In this document: positions 1 to 9,547 of the stretch, in pieces | Layout: every line of letters starts with the position of its first letter | Position numbering within the stretch: the stretch's first letter is position 1 | DNA from: Balamuthia mandrillaris | Taxonomy: Eukaryota; Discosea; Longamoebia; Balamuthiidae | Reading direction: 5' to 3' | Assembly: GCA_031835245.1 (NCBI GenBank) | Contig: JAVKOQ010000326.1 | Coordinates: 1 to 37,500 of the forward strand | Length of the DNA: 37,500 bases | Program-made: the position numbers and the translations under genes | Notes under the pieces: generated by a model | Databases searched by the model: none | Seen by the model: the letters and a program-made list of their open reading frames with translations, nothing else | What the model was told of the DNA's origin: nothing

Positions 1-29
1 AGAGAGAGAGAGAGAGAGAGCGGAGATAC

Positions 30-600
30 CTGATCAGGGGTACAGTCAATAGTGCTCTTTTCCTCGTTCTTTCCCGGCAAATAACAAATAAAGTCTATCT
101 TCTCCGGCACGTGAAGTGGAACCGGCTCCGACTCTCTGTACTGCGGCAAAAATTCAGTGTTATACTTCCGTCTTGTCGATGATGACGATGATGACGATGA
201 CGTTGATGCAGCCGTTGACGATGAAGCGGATGTTGCAGCAACGTTGTTATTGATGTTATTGGTAGAGTCTGATCGTGCTTTCATCACTGAACGACGAGAA
301 CGGGCGATGCGTTTGCGAAAGCTGGCGGCTTCGGCATGACCCGAAGCCAGAAGCTGCTTCAAAGGATTGCCAGTGAGCGGGTTGTTGGTGAGTTCAAACA
401 CTTCTCTGTAGAGCGTGAGCTCAGAGTGCATTTTACTGCGCACATTCAGCTGCTCTTCTGCCGTTTGCTTTAATTGGTAGTGCAGAATTGAGAAGCGAGT
501 AAAGCAACAAGAAAATAATAAAAGAGGAAATGAGGTGTTAAACGATTGATAAATGATAGAGAAAGTGTGAATGAGATACTCACAAAGAAAAATAGGTTCT

Positions 601-640
<40 letters not shown>

Positions 641-2557
641 AACAGAGACAGAGAAACGTACGATGACTTCATCAGGGGGACGCATAAGCATCTCCAACGG
701 GGCCGAAATATAGCTCTTCTTGCAAACTTGAATGACATCCACCCGATGCAGCGGCAGATTGTCGTTCGTGAGATAATACTCCACTCCACGAATCTTTAGG
801 ATATAGTCTACAGGAGGTTTCAGCGAGTTGGCTTCTTCCTCGTTCTCATGGCAGGGCGTTGAGGCCAAGACCTCCATTGCTTTTAACAGCACCTCTTCTT
901 TGATTTTAGTGGGATTCCATGCGTCTGGAACTTGCACTCGAATCGTTTGATTGCGCAACTTGAACTTGATCGTTACAAATTCGCGCTATATTTTTCAAAG
1001 AATTGGTTAGAAAAGATAAGAGCACAAAACAAAACAATACAAAAGTGATAACAAGAATGAAGGAGACTCAAAGCTACAAACCTTTTCAATGTTGCCACTA
1101 GAATAACTACGCGAAAGGATAGAATCAACGGTGGTGTTGGTGACAGAGCGAGAGCGAGCCAGTTGAGAAAAGTTGGCATGAACAGGATTGGAGCGACGCA
1201 GTACGTTGGAGGGGCGGTCAAACGAGTCCAGGGAGGAGGATGCTTTGGTGACCTTGCCTCGTTTGTTGCGATTGGCCACCCCTTCCTGTATTAATGGCGA
1301 AGAAGGATTCTTATTGTTAAAAAGAGGATTGAGTAATAAAAAATGAGATAAGGTTAGAGAAGAGAAAAGAAAAGTACTTTATCGGAACTGTTGGTGGTGC
1401 TGTGGCTTGCAGAGCCCTCCTCAACTTTGAATTTTCTCGAAGGATCCGCAGAGGTAGGAGATGCGCTTCCACTTCCACTTCCACTCCCTCGGCTACGCGA
1501 GATCCAACTGCCTTCACTGCTGGTGTCCTCTCCATCGCTGCTGCCACTGGCATCTACAGAAGGTCTTCTCAGTTGTGCTACATCAAAAGTATGACAGTTG
1601 TGCTCTGTTGTGGAAGCGTTATTGTTGTGTTGATGAATGTTGTGGTTGTGGATGAAAGAAGAAATGGAGGAAGAGTCTCCTCCACGTTCTCCTGCAATGA
1701 TTTCTCTGGCTTGCAGCCGGCGTCCGCTGGAAAGAAGTAAGGGAGATTTGGGTTGTGGTCGCAGCTTGCTGGGGCTGCCTTTGTTGAACCATCCGACGCT
1801 TCGCGTCCATGTTCTGTTTCGTTCTCCGCCCTCTTTCTCTTTCTTGCGCGCTCCCTTCTCTTCTCCTTCTTCCTCCTCCCCTTCCTCAGCCTCTCCCTCA
1901 TTCCTTTTTCTGTTGCTTCTCCTCGTTCTTATTTCAAACTCTTCTACTTCTTCCTCCTCCTCATCTTCTCCTGAGGAGGGAGAAGAAAGAGAGCTTGGAG
2001 TAGTAGTTGTTGTCGCCGTTCTCGTTCCAGCAGGAGAGTGATGGGAAGAAGAAACCGTTGACTCGCTCGTTTCAGAGTCAGAATTTGTCTCTTCCGCCAA
2101 AGACTTTGTATACACGTGTTGTTGCTGTTGCCGTTCTCCATCGACCTCTTGAAGTGCTAGTTGAATGTCCTCATCTTTGAATCCCTCCAAAAACTCTTCG
2201 GCCTCTTTCAAGATAGAATCCGCATCAAGACTTCCCGCCGGAGAGTCATGATGAAGGATCTCTCCTTCATCTCCATTTTCCTTACCTTCCTCATCCCCTT
2301 CTGCTTCTTTGCTATTTTTATTGTTCTGTTTATCTTTGCTATTGTTCTGTTCCGAATCTTTTCGAGATGAGGAGGAAGAAGAAGAAGAGGAGGACGAGCG
2401 AGAGGGACGAGAATGAGAGTTGGAGCGAGTACTTCGGCCGGTTCCTTTTCTTTCTCGATCGGAGCCGCTTCCTCCTCCAGAACCTCTATCGTCTTCTTTA
2501 CCCGAAGAAGAACTTCTCCGCGGTCTATTCGTGGTGGTAGTTGAAGAAGAAGAAGAA

Positions 2558-2589
<32 letters not shown>

Positions 2590-2994
2590 AGAAGAAGAAC
2601 TGCTTCTGCTGGAGGAAGTCGCGGTTCTGAGGCTTTGGCCGTTTTGGGTGGGGCTCCGCTTGTCGGAGCGTCTGACGGGGGCAGAGGAAATGGCAGAGGT
2701 GGAGCGTCGCTCTTTGGTTGGTTGTTTGTCCGCTGAAGAAGAGGGGGAAGAGCAAGGGGAAACGATTTTATGTAGGTTGGAGGAGGAGCTCGCGCGTCGT
2801 GCGACTCGACTGTTGCTTCCGCCTCCTTGCCCTCTTGCCCCGCGTTCCTCCATCCGTTGCCGTATCTTGTCCGCCTCTCGCTTTCTTCTTTCTTTGTCGC
2901 CGTTGCGGTCCTCCGCGACGTCTGTAGGCGTCGCTCTCTTTTGGAGCGAAGCAGAAGGAGAAGAAGAAGCGGTGGTGGTGGTAGTGCTGCTCAT
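30..2994 (-). CDS. Class I PI3-kinase catalytic subunit, 5' part (partial)
   Basis: Four exons are visible, 2994-1378, 1285-1082, 985-662 and 467-30, giving 861 codons in one frame. The last exon ends in CAG|GTATCT, so the gene continues past the left edge. Residues 1 to about 600 are low complexity: Ser runs, acidic blocks and basic Arg/Lys patches. Exon 3 (about residues 608-715) looks like a PI3K Ras-binding domain: it starts EFVTIKFKLRNQTIRVQVP and holds DYILKIRGVEYYL followed by PLHRVDVIQVC, matching the p110 YILKVCG...EYxL...PLxQYxYIRxC pattern. C2, helical and kinase domains would lie off the window. Dictyostelium PI3Ks have a similar long low-complexity N-terminus before the RBD. The family makes PIP3 at the plasma membrane downstream of Ras. 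The family call rests on the RBD only. Confidence 0.68.
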
Positions 2995-3230
2995 GCTGGT
3001 CGATGATGCCGACTATGCTCCCTCTCCTCTCCTTTGGGTTGGATGACAAGAAAGACAAAACAAGGCAAGAATTTTTTTTAAAAAAAAGAAAGATTAGACA
3101 ACAACAAACAGGAAGGAAAAAAAAAACCAACCAGAAAAAAGAATAACGAACCGAGTTTTTTTAAAAAAAAACAAGAAAGATGGGGAATCGGTTCGTACCA
3201 AATAAAAAATTATAATGAATCAAATCCAAC

Positions 3231-3236
3231 GTCGAC
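3231..3236. promoter_or_regulatory. Single GTCGAC motif upstream of the PI3K gene
   Basis: A lone GTCGAC palindrome lies 237 nt upstream of the PI3K start codon, in AT-rich DNA. It matches the motif found in pairs elsewhere in the window. A regulatory role is inferred from position only. Confidence 0.3.
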
Positions 3237-3594
3237 GATGTCTCTTCTCTCTCTCTACGCGTAGTGTAGTGTAGTATCGGTTACGCCAATTTCACACAAG
3301 AGAAAGGATTGGCATCAACTCCACAACCGCTACTCCCCCTTTTATTTTTCTTCCTCTTCTTTTCTGTTCTCTCTCTCTTCTTTCAAGAAGGGAGGCTCCT
3401 CTTGGATTAATTTTTAATCGGTCGGCTACCGGTTTCAATCGATCGTTTTTTTTTCTTTTATTTTTTTTGATTGGGAAAATTGATTCTTTAACTTTTAAGA
3501 AAATGCAAAAATTTTACGGTGGGTTGGTTGAGGGTTTCTTGTCCACAGAATCTGTTCACGTGGCTGATTATTTTTTGCGGACGAATTCATTAAT

Positions 3595-3675
3595 GTCGAC
3601 ATTCCCCCTGTTTGGAAAAGATGGGACCGTTGGGAACGCATTTATGGAAATAAAAGTCATATTATTTCTGTCGAC
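3595..3675. promoter_or_regulatory. Paired GTCGAC motifs (3595-3600, 3670-3675)
   Basis: Two GTCGAC palindromes 75 bp apart; the first sits in the 10-bp palindrome ATGTCGACAT. They lie about 90-170 bp upstream of the cdc25 TATA box. Seven such pairs occur in intergenic DNA of this window. Function is inferred. Confidence 0.4.
3624..3634 (-). promoter_or_regulatory. MSA/Myb-like element 1 upstream of cdc25
   Basis: The minus strand reads CCCAACGGTCC, matching 10 of 11 positions of the plant mitosis-specific activator consensus YCYAACGGYYA bound by three-repeat Myb factors. It lies about 130 bp upstream of the TATA box of a Cdc25-type gene. Use of the plant consensus in an amoeba is an extrapolation. 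Confidence 0.35.
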
Positions 3676-3742
3676 GATTGTCTTTCCCGCCTTTTTTTTT
3701 TCGGGAGATGCAAAAGAAAGAAATCAGTATTTAACGACCGGC

Positions 3743-3753
3743 TGTAACGGTCA
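3743..3753 (+). promoter_or_regulatory. MSA/Myb-like element 2 upstream of cdc25
   Basis: The plus strand reads TGTAACGGTCA, again 10 of 11 positions of YCYAACGGYYA, ending 12 bp before the TATA box. Two near-perfect copies within 130 bp in front of a mitotic phosphatase gene suggest G2/M control, but this is untested. Confidence 0.4.
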
Positions 3754-3764
3754 CTCTTGGTCTT

Positions 3765-3770
3765 TATAAA
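3765..3770 (+). promoter_or_regulatory. TATA box of the cdc25-like gene
   Basis: TATAAA lies 231 nt before the start codon. Transcription would begin near 3795, giving a 5' leader of about 200 nt. There is no other good TATA closer to the ORF. Confidence 0.5.
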
Positions 3771-3995
3771 TCTGGAAGGCCGCAAGCTTCATTCCAAGAA
3801 CTCAGTATATGAGAACCTCAGCCACGCTTCTCTAGACTGACCCACACACTCCTTCCTCTCGTTCCTCATCCTCCTTCCTCCTCCAAAAAAAAACTAAAAC
3901 TGAAACACACACTGTGATACACCATTTTTTTTTCCCTTTCTCTTCTTTATTTTTTTGTTTGTTTGTTTGTTGTTACTTTGTTTTTTCGCTCCAAG

Positions 3996-6121
3996 ATGTT
4001 TGAAGTTTGCTCCCAGAACGCTCTCTCCCCCATCTCCAAACTGGCCATGGACTTTACCACCATGTCCACGATGGAAGATCTTCCCTCCTCTTCCAACAAG
4101 TGCTCTTCTTCGTCCGCCGACCCGGAGGTCAACGTTTGCCGCAACCTCTTCGCCTCCGGCGAGGAGGAGAAGGACCAAGCCATCTTCAAAGTGCCAACCG
4201 CCCCCTCTTCTAAGAGCCACCACACGCACCACAACCATCCCTCTGTTCTCCTCACGGGAGCGTCTCCTGCGGTCGATGCTGCTTCGTCCTCGGCAAAGGA
4301 AGAGCCAACCACCCCTCCGGAGAACCTCTTGTCGAGGGAGCGCTCCAACTCGCTCAAACGAAAGGCGCTTCGCAGCCCCTGTCCTCTCTTCGACGAGGAC
4401 TCGCCCAGCGGCTTTGGCAAAGGGCTTCCTCAACACAACAACAACCATCTTGCCCTTCCTACTCTTTCCTGCTCCATGTCTACCTCCTCTTCCGACCTTC
4501 ATCCCAACGTCAACAACAACAAAAGTGTCGACCGCCACAACATGGTGGAAGAAGACCGAAGCGAGCAGGAGAACAGGAGCCCCAACGTCCTCGTCTCTCC
4601 CTACAAACCTCCCTCTTCTTCCAGCAAGCACAAAACGAGCCACAGCGGCGATCCAGAGCAACAACAAGAACGACGCTTTCGGAGGTACACCGTCGCCACA
4701 GCCGGAACCCACGCACGACCCACCAAGAAACTCTCTTGTGAGGCCATGCGCAAGTCCATTCTCTCTCAACGCCAACTCTCCGCTTCATCCTCCAGCATTG
4801 CCACCACCTGTTCCGATTCCTCCTCTTCTTCCGCTGCTGCCCTGGCCCGCCCCTCGTTGACCCACTCGGTGGACTCTTCCTGGTTCCTCGCCGGCCGTCG
4901 CAATACCTCGGACTCTCACAACATGATGATGCCGACCCTGGTGCTGCCCACCTTGGCTCACGCCTCTCCCTCGGACCTGAACTGCATCTCCCCAGACACC
5001 CTGGTGGACCTGCTGGAGGGACGCTTCAGCCACCGGTACGACGCGGTGCACATCATCGATGGGCGCTTTGGCTACGAGTTTGACGGCGGGCACATCCGCG
5101 GGGCGCTCAACCTGAGCACCCAGCAGGAGGTCAAGGAGAAGTTTATGGACGAGCCGTCCGCTCTTGGAGAGCGGATCTGCATCGTCTTTCACTGTGAGTT
5201 TTCGTCGCACCGTGGACCCAACTTGTACGTCTCCCCTTTTCATGCTTCTTTCTCTCTCTCTCCCTCGTTTTCTTTATTCTTTTGCTTTCTCTTTTGCTTT
5301 GTGATTGAATGAATGAATGCGCATTGCGGACAAAAATATCCAAAAAGAAAAGAAAAAAAGAAAAAAGAAAAAAAAAGAAGAAAAAGAAGAAAAAGAAAAA
5401 GAAAAGAAAAAAGAAAACAACAAAAAAATGCTTTAAAAAAATAAAAAAAATGGCATGCAAACTAAAGTCTCTTTTTTTTCTCTCTCTTCATATTTTTCCT
5501 TTCAGGACTCGCTTTCTTCGCAGCTGGGATCGCAAGGAGCACGCCGACTGCTACCCCAAACTCTACTACCCGGAGCTGTACGTGCTGGAGGGCGGCTACA
5601 AGAAATTCTTCCAGGAGCACCCCACCTACTGTGACCCACAGGCCTACGTCCCCATGCGAGACAAACGCTTCAACAGGGAGATGAAGGACAGCATGAGCAC
5701 CGTCCGGCGGACGCAGAGCAAGAAGGCCCTCAGCCAGAGGACGCGCAGCTGGTCCCTCTCCGCCTCCTCGGACGGGGGACCAGGAGGCTTGGAGTCGCAG
5801 AGCGCCAGGCTGCCGAGGAGGGCGTTTTGCTCTCAGCCGGACTTGACGGCTCTGTTTCGCAGTGGATCCACCGAAACCATCAAAGGCGCTTCTTCCGGTC
5901 TGAAGAAAATGAAGAGGAAGACATCAAAGGCGACCAAGACGAAGAAGAGTCGAGAAACAGGAGAGGAGCAACAAATGGAAGGCGAAGGAAAAGGGAAAAA
6001 GAATAAGAGCAGCATCATTCGACGACCATCTTTGTTGTTGGCAAGGTTGGAGGAGGAAGTGGAGAGGATCAGACGAGAGGAGGAGGAAGAGGAGGACGAG
6101 GACGAGGACACTGTGGCTTAA
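3996..6121 (+). CDS. Cdc25-type dual-specificity phosphatase
   Basis: Two exons, 3996-5224 and 5506-6121, encode 614 aa. The start is the first ATG of the open frame; the frame is open a little upstream but has no ATG there. The N-terminal half is Ser/Pro/Asn/His-rich, as is usual for the Cdc25 regulatory region. A rhodanese/Cdc25 domain runs from about residue 325 to 460, with IIDGRFGYEFDGGHIRGALN and the active loop HCEFSSHRGPN (Cys400, Arg406 of CX5R). Joining the exons gives LTRFLRSWDRKEH then YVLEGGYKKFF, both typical of Cdc25. The C-terminus is Arg/Ser-rich, then basic, then acidic. Cdc25 removes inhibitory phosphates from CDK1 at mitotic entry. The catalytic residues look intact. The single intron cuts just after the catalytic loop and contains a purine tract, unlike most introns here. 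Confidence 0.85.
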
Positions 6122-6819
6122 TGTCGAAACGAACGAATGAAGAGGAGCAGGAACGAAGCACTGTTGCTTGCTGCCGTCTCTCTTTTCAGTGCAAGGAGGA
6201 AGAGAGGAAGAACGAGCAAAATGAGAAAAAGGTGACGAGCAGCAACCAACAACGTGTGAATGCGGTGCCTAACGAGGAGGAGCTAGCATTGTACAACAAC
6301 AAACAACCCCTTTTGTTTTTCAAGGGGCGTATATACGCCTTTGTATAGCAACAACAACAACAACAACAACAAAAACTTATCGATGACCATCTCGTCACCC
6401 CTGTTTTGTTCCTTGCTCCTACCTTCTTCAATTCTCCTCTTTTGTCTCGACGAAGATGCCACACGATGGCTTTCTGTAGAGAAAAACTCCTGCTCAAGCC
6501 GTCTCGGCCGTGCACCTCCCTGCAACCAGGAGAGAGTTCTTCCGAGAGCATCCTATGAAAAAGGGTGGCCAACGGAATGAAGGTACTTCCTCAAGGTCGA
6601 CCGGATGGGGATGAATATCTACAACAGGCATTTTTGACTTGCCTTTCTCACACGCTTCCTTGTCACTGGAAGAATAGGCACGTTCGAGGTTACCACCACA
6701 GAACTCTCTTTGCAACAGCGGAGAGAGCCATCCGCTGCATTGGCCTCTATATCGCCGATACAGGATGAGCGCATAACTCCCATTTCTCAAGACGACATGG
6801 CGACATTAATCATGTCGTC
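6122..6819. other. Intergenic region between cdc25-like and F-box genes
   Basis: About 700 bp following the cdc25-like gene. It includes a run of nine CAA-type triplets near 6350-6370. The minus strand of 6494-6790 is open for 98 codons but shows no recognisable domain. A short inverted repeat closes the region at the next start codon. I see no supported gene. Confidence 0.6.
6791..6819. repeat. 9-bp perfect inverted repeat abutting a start codon
   Basis: GACGACATG at 6791-6799 and CATGTCGTC at 6811-6819 are perfect reverse complements with an 11-bp spacer. The right arm ends one base before the ATG of the F-box gene. The TCGTC/GACGA core resembles the GTCGAC motif. It could be an operator-like site or an RNA hairpin at the start codon. 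Confidence 0.5.
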
Positions 6820-7741
6820 ATGAAAAATTGTCTACAAAATAGAATGAAAGAGAAAATGGGAGAAGAGGAGAAGAAGAGCGTTACCGCTGCTGTTGCTGCT
6901 GCAGACTTTTGCGAGTACCTGCCGGGAGAGCTATGCCTGCACATCTTCTCCTTCCTGGACCTCAAGTCCATGCCGAGCGTGCTGGCGGTGAGCGCTGCGT
7001 GGAGGGGCCTCGCCGGCGACAACCACGTGTGGTACCACCACTACTCCCGCCTCTTCCCTCTGAGCTACCGCCTGCCGCCGCTGCTTCTCCTCCCCGCTGA
7101 AGAGGCAGCAGCAGAGGCAGCGGTTTCCTCTTCCGCCCCTCGTCCGGGAGAACCAGAACAACCACCACGAGAGCAAGAAGAGGTTGTTGGTTTGCAGGAC
7201 ACGTGCTCCGACCCACAACAGCCTCGGAATGTCGACCAGCAGCAGCCCTATGACGAATATGAGCCACCTCCACTGCCTTCTTCTTATTCTTCTTATTCTG
7301 CTGCTGCTTCGCATGAAACTCAAAGGCTGGAGAGAGAGGAGGAGAGGGAGGAGAGAACGAGGTTCCCTCGCTTCGTGACCAACTTGCACCACGCTCTGCT
7401 GAGACACCACAAGGCCCTCCACCATCGCCGCCAGCAGCAACAAGACCAACAAGAACAACAGGAAGGCGGTGGAGCTCCTTCTCCTTCTCCTCCTCCTGCC
7501 TCCTTTTGGAGGGACGTTTTGGCGTTGAGGCACCAGCTGGATGCCGAGTGGAAGCGAGCGTTCCAGCTGGCAGCGTTCGCTCAAGAGCTGATGCGCCTCA
7601 GCGTGGACCCCAAATATCTCAAGTTGGTACTGTACCATGCTTCTCTTCTTTGGCTAGTTTCTCCCGCGTTCAAGCGAACGGACAGCTATTCTCTTTTCGT
7701 TTCTCTCATGCTTATGTTCTTCTTCCCTTCTCTCTCTCCCT

Positions 7742-7797
<56 letters not shown>

Positions 7798-9250
7798 CCT
7801 CTCTCCCTCTCTCCCTCCTTCCCTCTCTCTTTCTCTCTCCCTCCTCTCTTTCCATCTTTGCTCGCTCTTACTTGACGAGGCAGTTTGTGATGCGAAAAGC
7901 CAAGTTTTTCTTTGACTTGGGAGAAGACTATAGCAACCACAAGGACAAGGAGCTGCTCTCGGACATGTGCTTTCTAGTGGCTTTCGAGGCGCTGTGCACT
8001 CTCCCCACCTTTTGGAAGAGCATAGACGGCAAGTCTTCGGAGCCGCAATGGGATGTGGTGCATGTGCTTGCTCATCGCCTCATGGTGCATGGCCACATCA
8101 AGTATCCTAAACGGAATGACGTTGTTACAGCGGAGATGCTTAACAGAGAGGTAGCCTTTTCATTTTTCTGTTCTTCTTGCTTTGCTTTGCTTTGCTTTGC
8201 TTTGCTTTGCTTTGCTTTGCTTTGCTTTGCTTTGCTTTGCTTTGCTTTGCTTTGCTTTGCTTTGCTTTGCTTTGCTTTGCTTTGCTTTTGCTTTGCTTTG
8301 CTTTGCTTTGCTTTGCTTTGCTTTGCTTTGCTTTGCTTTGCTTTGCTTTGCTTTGCTTTGCTTTTGCTGCTTCGCTTCCTTCTTTGCTTTGCTTTGCTGC
8401 TTTGCTTTGCTTTGCTTTGCTTTGCTTTGCTTTGCTTTGCTTTGCTTTGCTTTTTGCTTTTGCTTTGCTTTGCTTTGCTTTGCTTTGCTTTGCTTTGCTT
8501 TGCTTTGCTTTGCTTTGCTTTGCTTTGCTTTGCTTTGCTTTGCTTTGCTTTGGTCTTTCCATTTAACAATTGCGCTAGTGCTGCTTCGTTTGTGAGAAGG
8601 CGCGCCAGAACGGCTACACCGATTTGGGCGACAACTGGGGTGCTGCCATCCTGTGCCTTGCCGTGCTGCTGCAGAACTGCCCTGCAGTCGCCACCCAAGC
8701 GTACCTCACCGGTTTGTTCTGTTATTTCCTCTTCTCCTTCTCCTTCTTGGCTCTTTCGTTCGTCTTATCTGCTCTTTCTTTTTTCAAAAAAGATGAGTCG
8801 TTTAACGGCGGGTTGGAAGCATCCGTTGTCAGCGAAATCGAGCAACAGCAGCAACAACAATGGGCAGAGGAGAGGAAGCACGAAGCGGAGCAACAACGCA
8901 AAATGGAGGCGGAGGTGCTGTTCAGCAAAGCCGAGGCCATGTTCCTCAACCTCGACGACTTCAACAAATGGAAGTACTTCAACATGGCCTGCTTGTCGTC
9001 CCTTCGCAAGAGAGAGGAGCAGTGCAAGTACTGGTTGGGGCAATGCGAGGAGAGAGGATACCTCACGCGCGGCAGCATGTGGGGAGACGTCTTTGCGGAC
9101 AGCGACTTGGATTGGGCGAGAGAGAGGAGTTGGTTTGCGGAGATGCGGGAGAGGGTAGAGAAGGAGCGCGCACGGAGGGCAGAGGAGGAAGGATACGATT
9201 TTGATGAGGAGGAAGTATATTACGAAGAAGAAGAAGATGCGGAGATGTAG
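6820..9250 (+). CDS. F-box protein with uncharacterised C-terminal region
   Basis: Exons 6820-7626, 7884-8150, 8579-8711 and 8793-9250 join in phase to 554 aa. An F-box lies at about residues 29-75 (YLPGELCLHIFSFLDLKSM, then an Ala/Trp helix and HVWYHHYSRLFP), so the protein probably binds Skp1 in an SCF ubiquitin ligase. A Gln/Glu/Pro-rich linker follows. The region from about 270 to 510 is well ordered, with many Trp, Phe and Cys (FVMRKAKFFFDLGEDY; KARQNGYTDLGDNWGAA; FNKWKYFNMACLSSLRKREE). I cannot assign it to a family; it is probably the substrate-binding part. The C-terminus is acidic. Intron 1 carries a (CT)n run and intron 2 consists mostly of a long pentanucleotide array. The gene converges on the F-box/WD40 gene. 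Confidence 0.75.
8179..8552 (+). repeat. (GCTTT)n pentanucleotide microsatellite, about 74 units
   Basis: A long run of GCTTT with a few interruptions fills nearly all of intron 2 of the F-box gene. The unit length is not a multiple of three and contains no stop in any frame on either strand, so spurious Phe/Leu/Cys and Lys/Gln/Ser ORFs cross it. On the sense strand it is pyrimidine-rich and leads up to the 3' splice site. Confidence 0.95.
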
Positions 9251-9547
9251 GAAAGCGCGAGAGAGGAGAGAGAGAAGAAAGGTTATTTACATGATGAACC
9301 GATTGTTTATCTTTGAAGAAAGTATTTGTCTTTCTCAATGCTTGAAGAGGAGATCCATTTCGTGGCTGCTGCTCTCAATATGTTTTTGCTCTCTGTCTCT
9401 TACTTCATCTTTGTCGCTTGTAAGAGAAGCAAAATCAACGTGATAAGGAGAGGCAAAAAAACTACAAGCGGTTGCAGTCGTTTGTCGTTTTGTTCGTTGT
9501 TGCTATGGGCAAACGGAAAAACAAGTCCGTTAAGCAAAAAGAACATC
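9251..9547. other. Convergent 3' region between the two F-box genes
   Basis: Nearly 300 bp between two stop codons facing each other, presumably holding both 3' UTRs. No repeat or gene was seen. Confidence 0.6.

Larger units (their letters stand above)
2995..3995. other. Divergent intergenic region, PI3K / cdc25
   Basis: About 1 kb separates two divergent start codons. It has A/T homopolymer runs at 3070-3180, a CT-rich stretch at 3330-3390, three GTCGAC motifs, two AACGG elements and a TATA box near 3765. No convincing coding sequence was seen. Confidence 0.7.

Noticed and set aside
2420-3046. Plus-strand frame with poly-Asp and poly-Glu
   Set aside because: Antisense shadow of the Ser-rich PI3K N-terminus.
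6494-6790. 98-codon minus-strand frame upstream of the F-box gene
   Set aside because: No recognisable motif, no biased codon use and no promoter signs; kept only as a note in the intergenic entry.
8072-8698. Minus-strand 208-codon frame of Lys/Gln/Ser/Ala repeats
   Set aside because: It is only the complement of the (GCTTT)n intronic array; no codon in the repeat is a stop in any frame.
7506-9158. 550-codon plus-strand frame through the Phe/Leu/Cys repeat
   Set aside because: It crosses two introns of the F-box gene and reads part of the exons out of frame; the spliced model with conserved phases is better.
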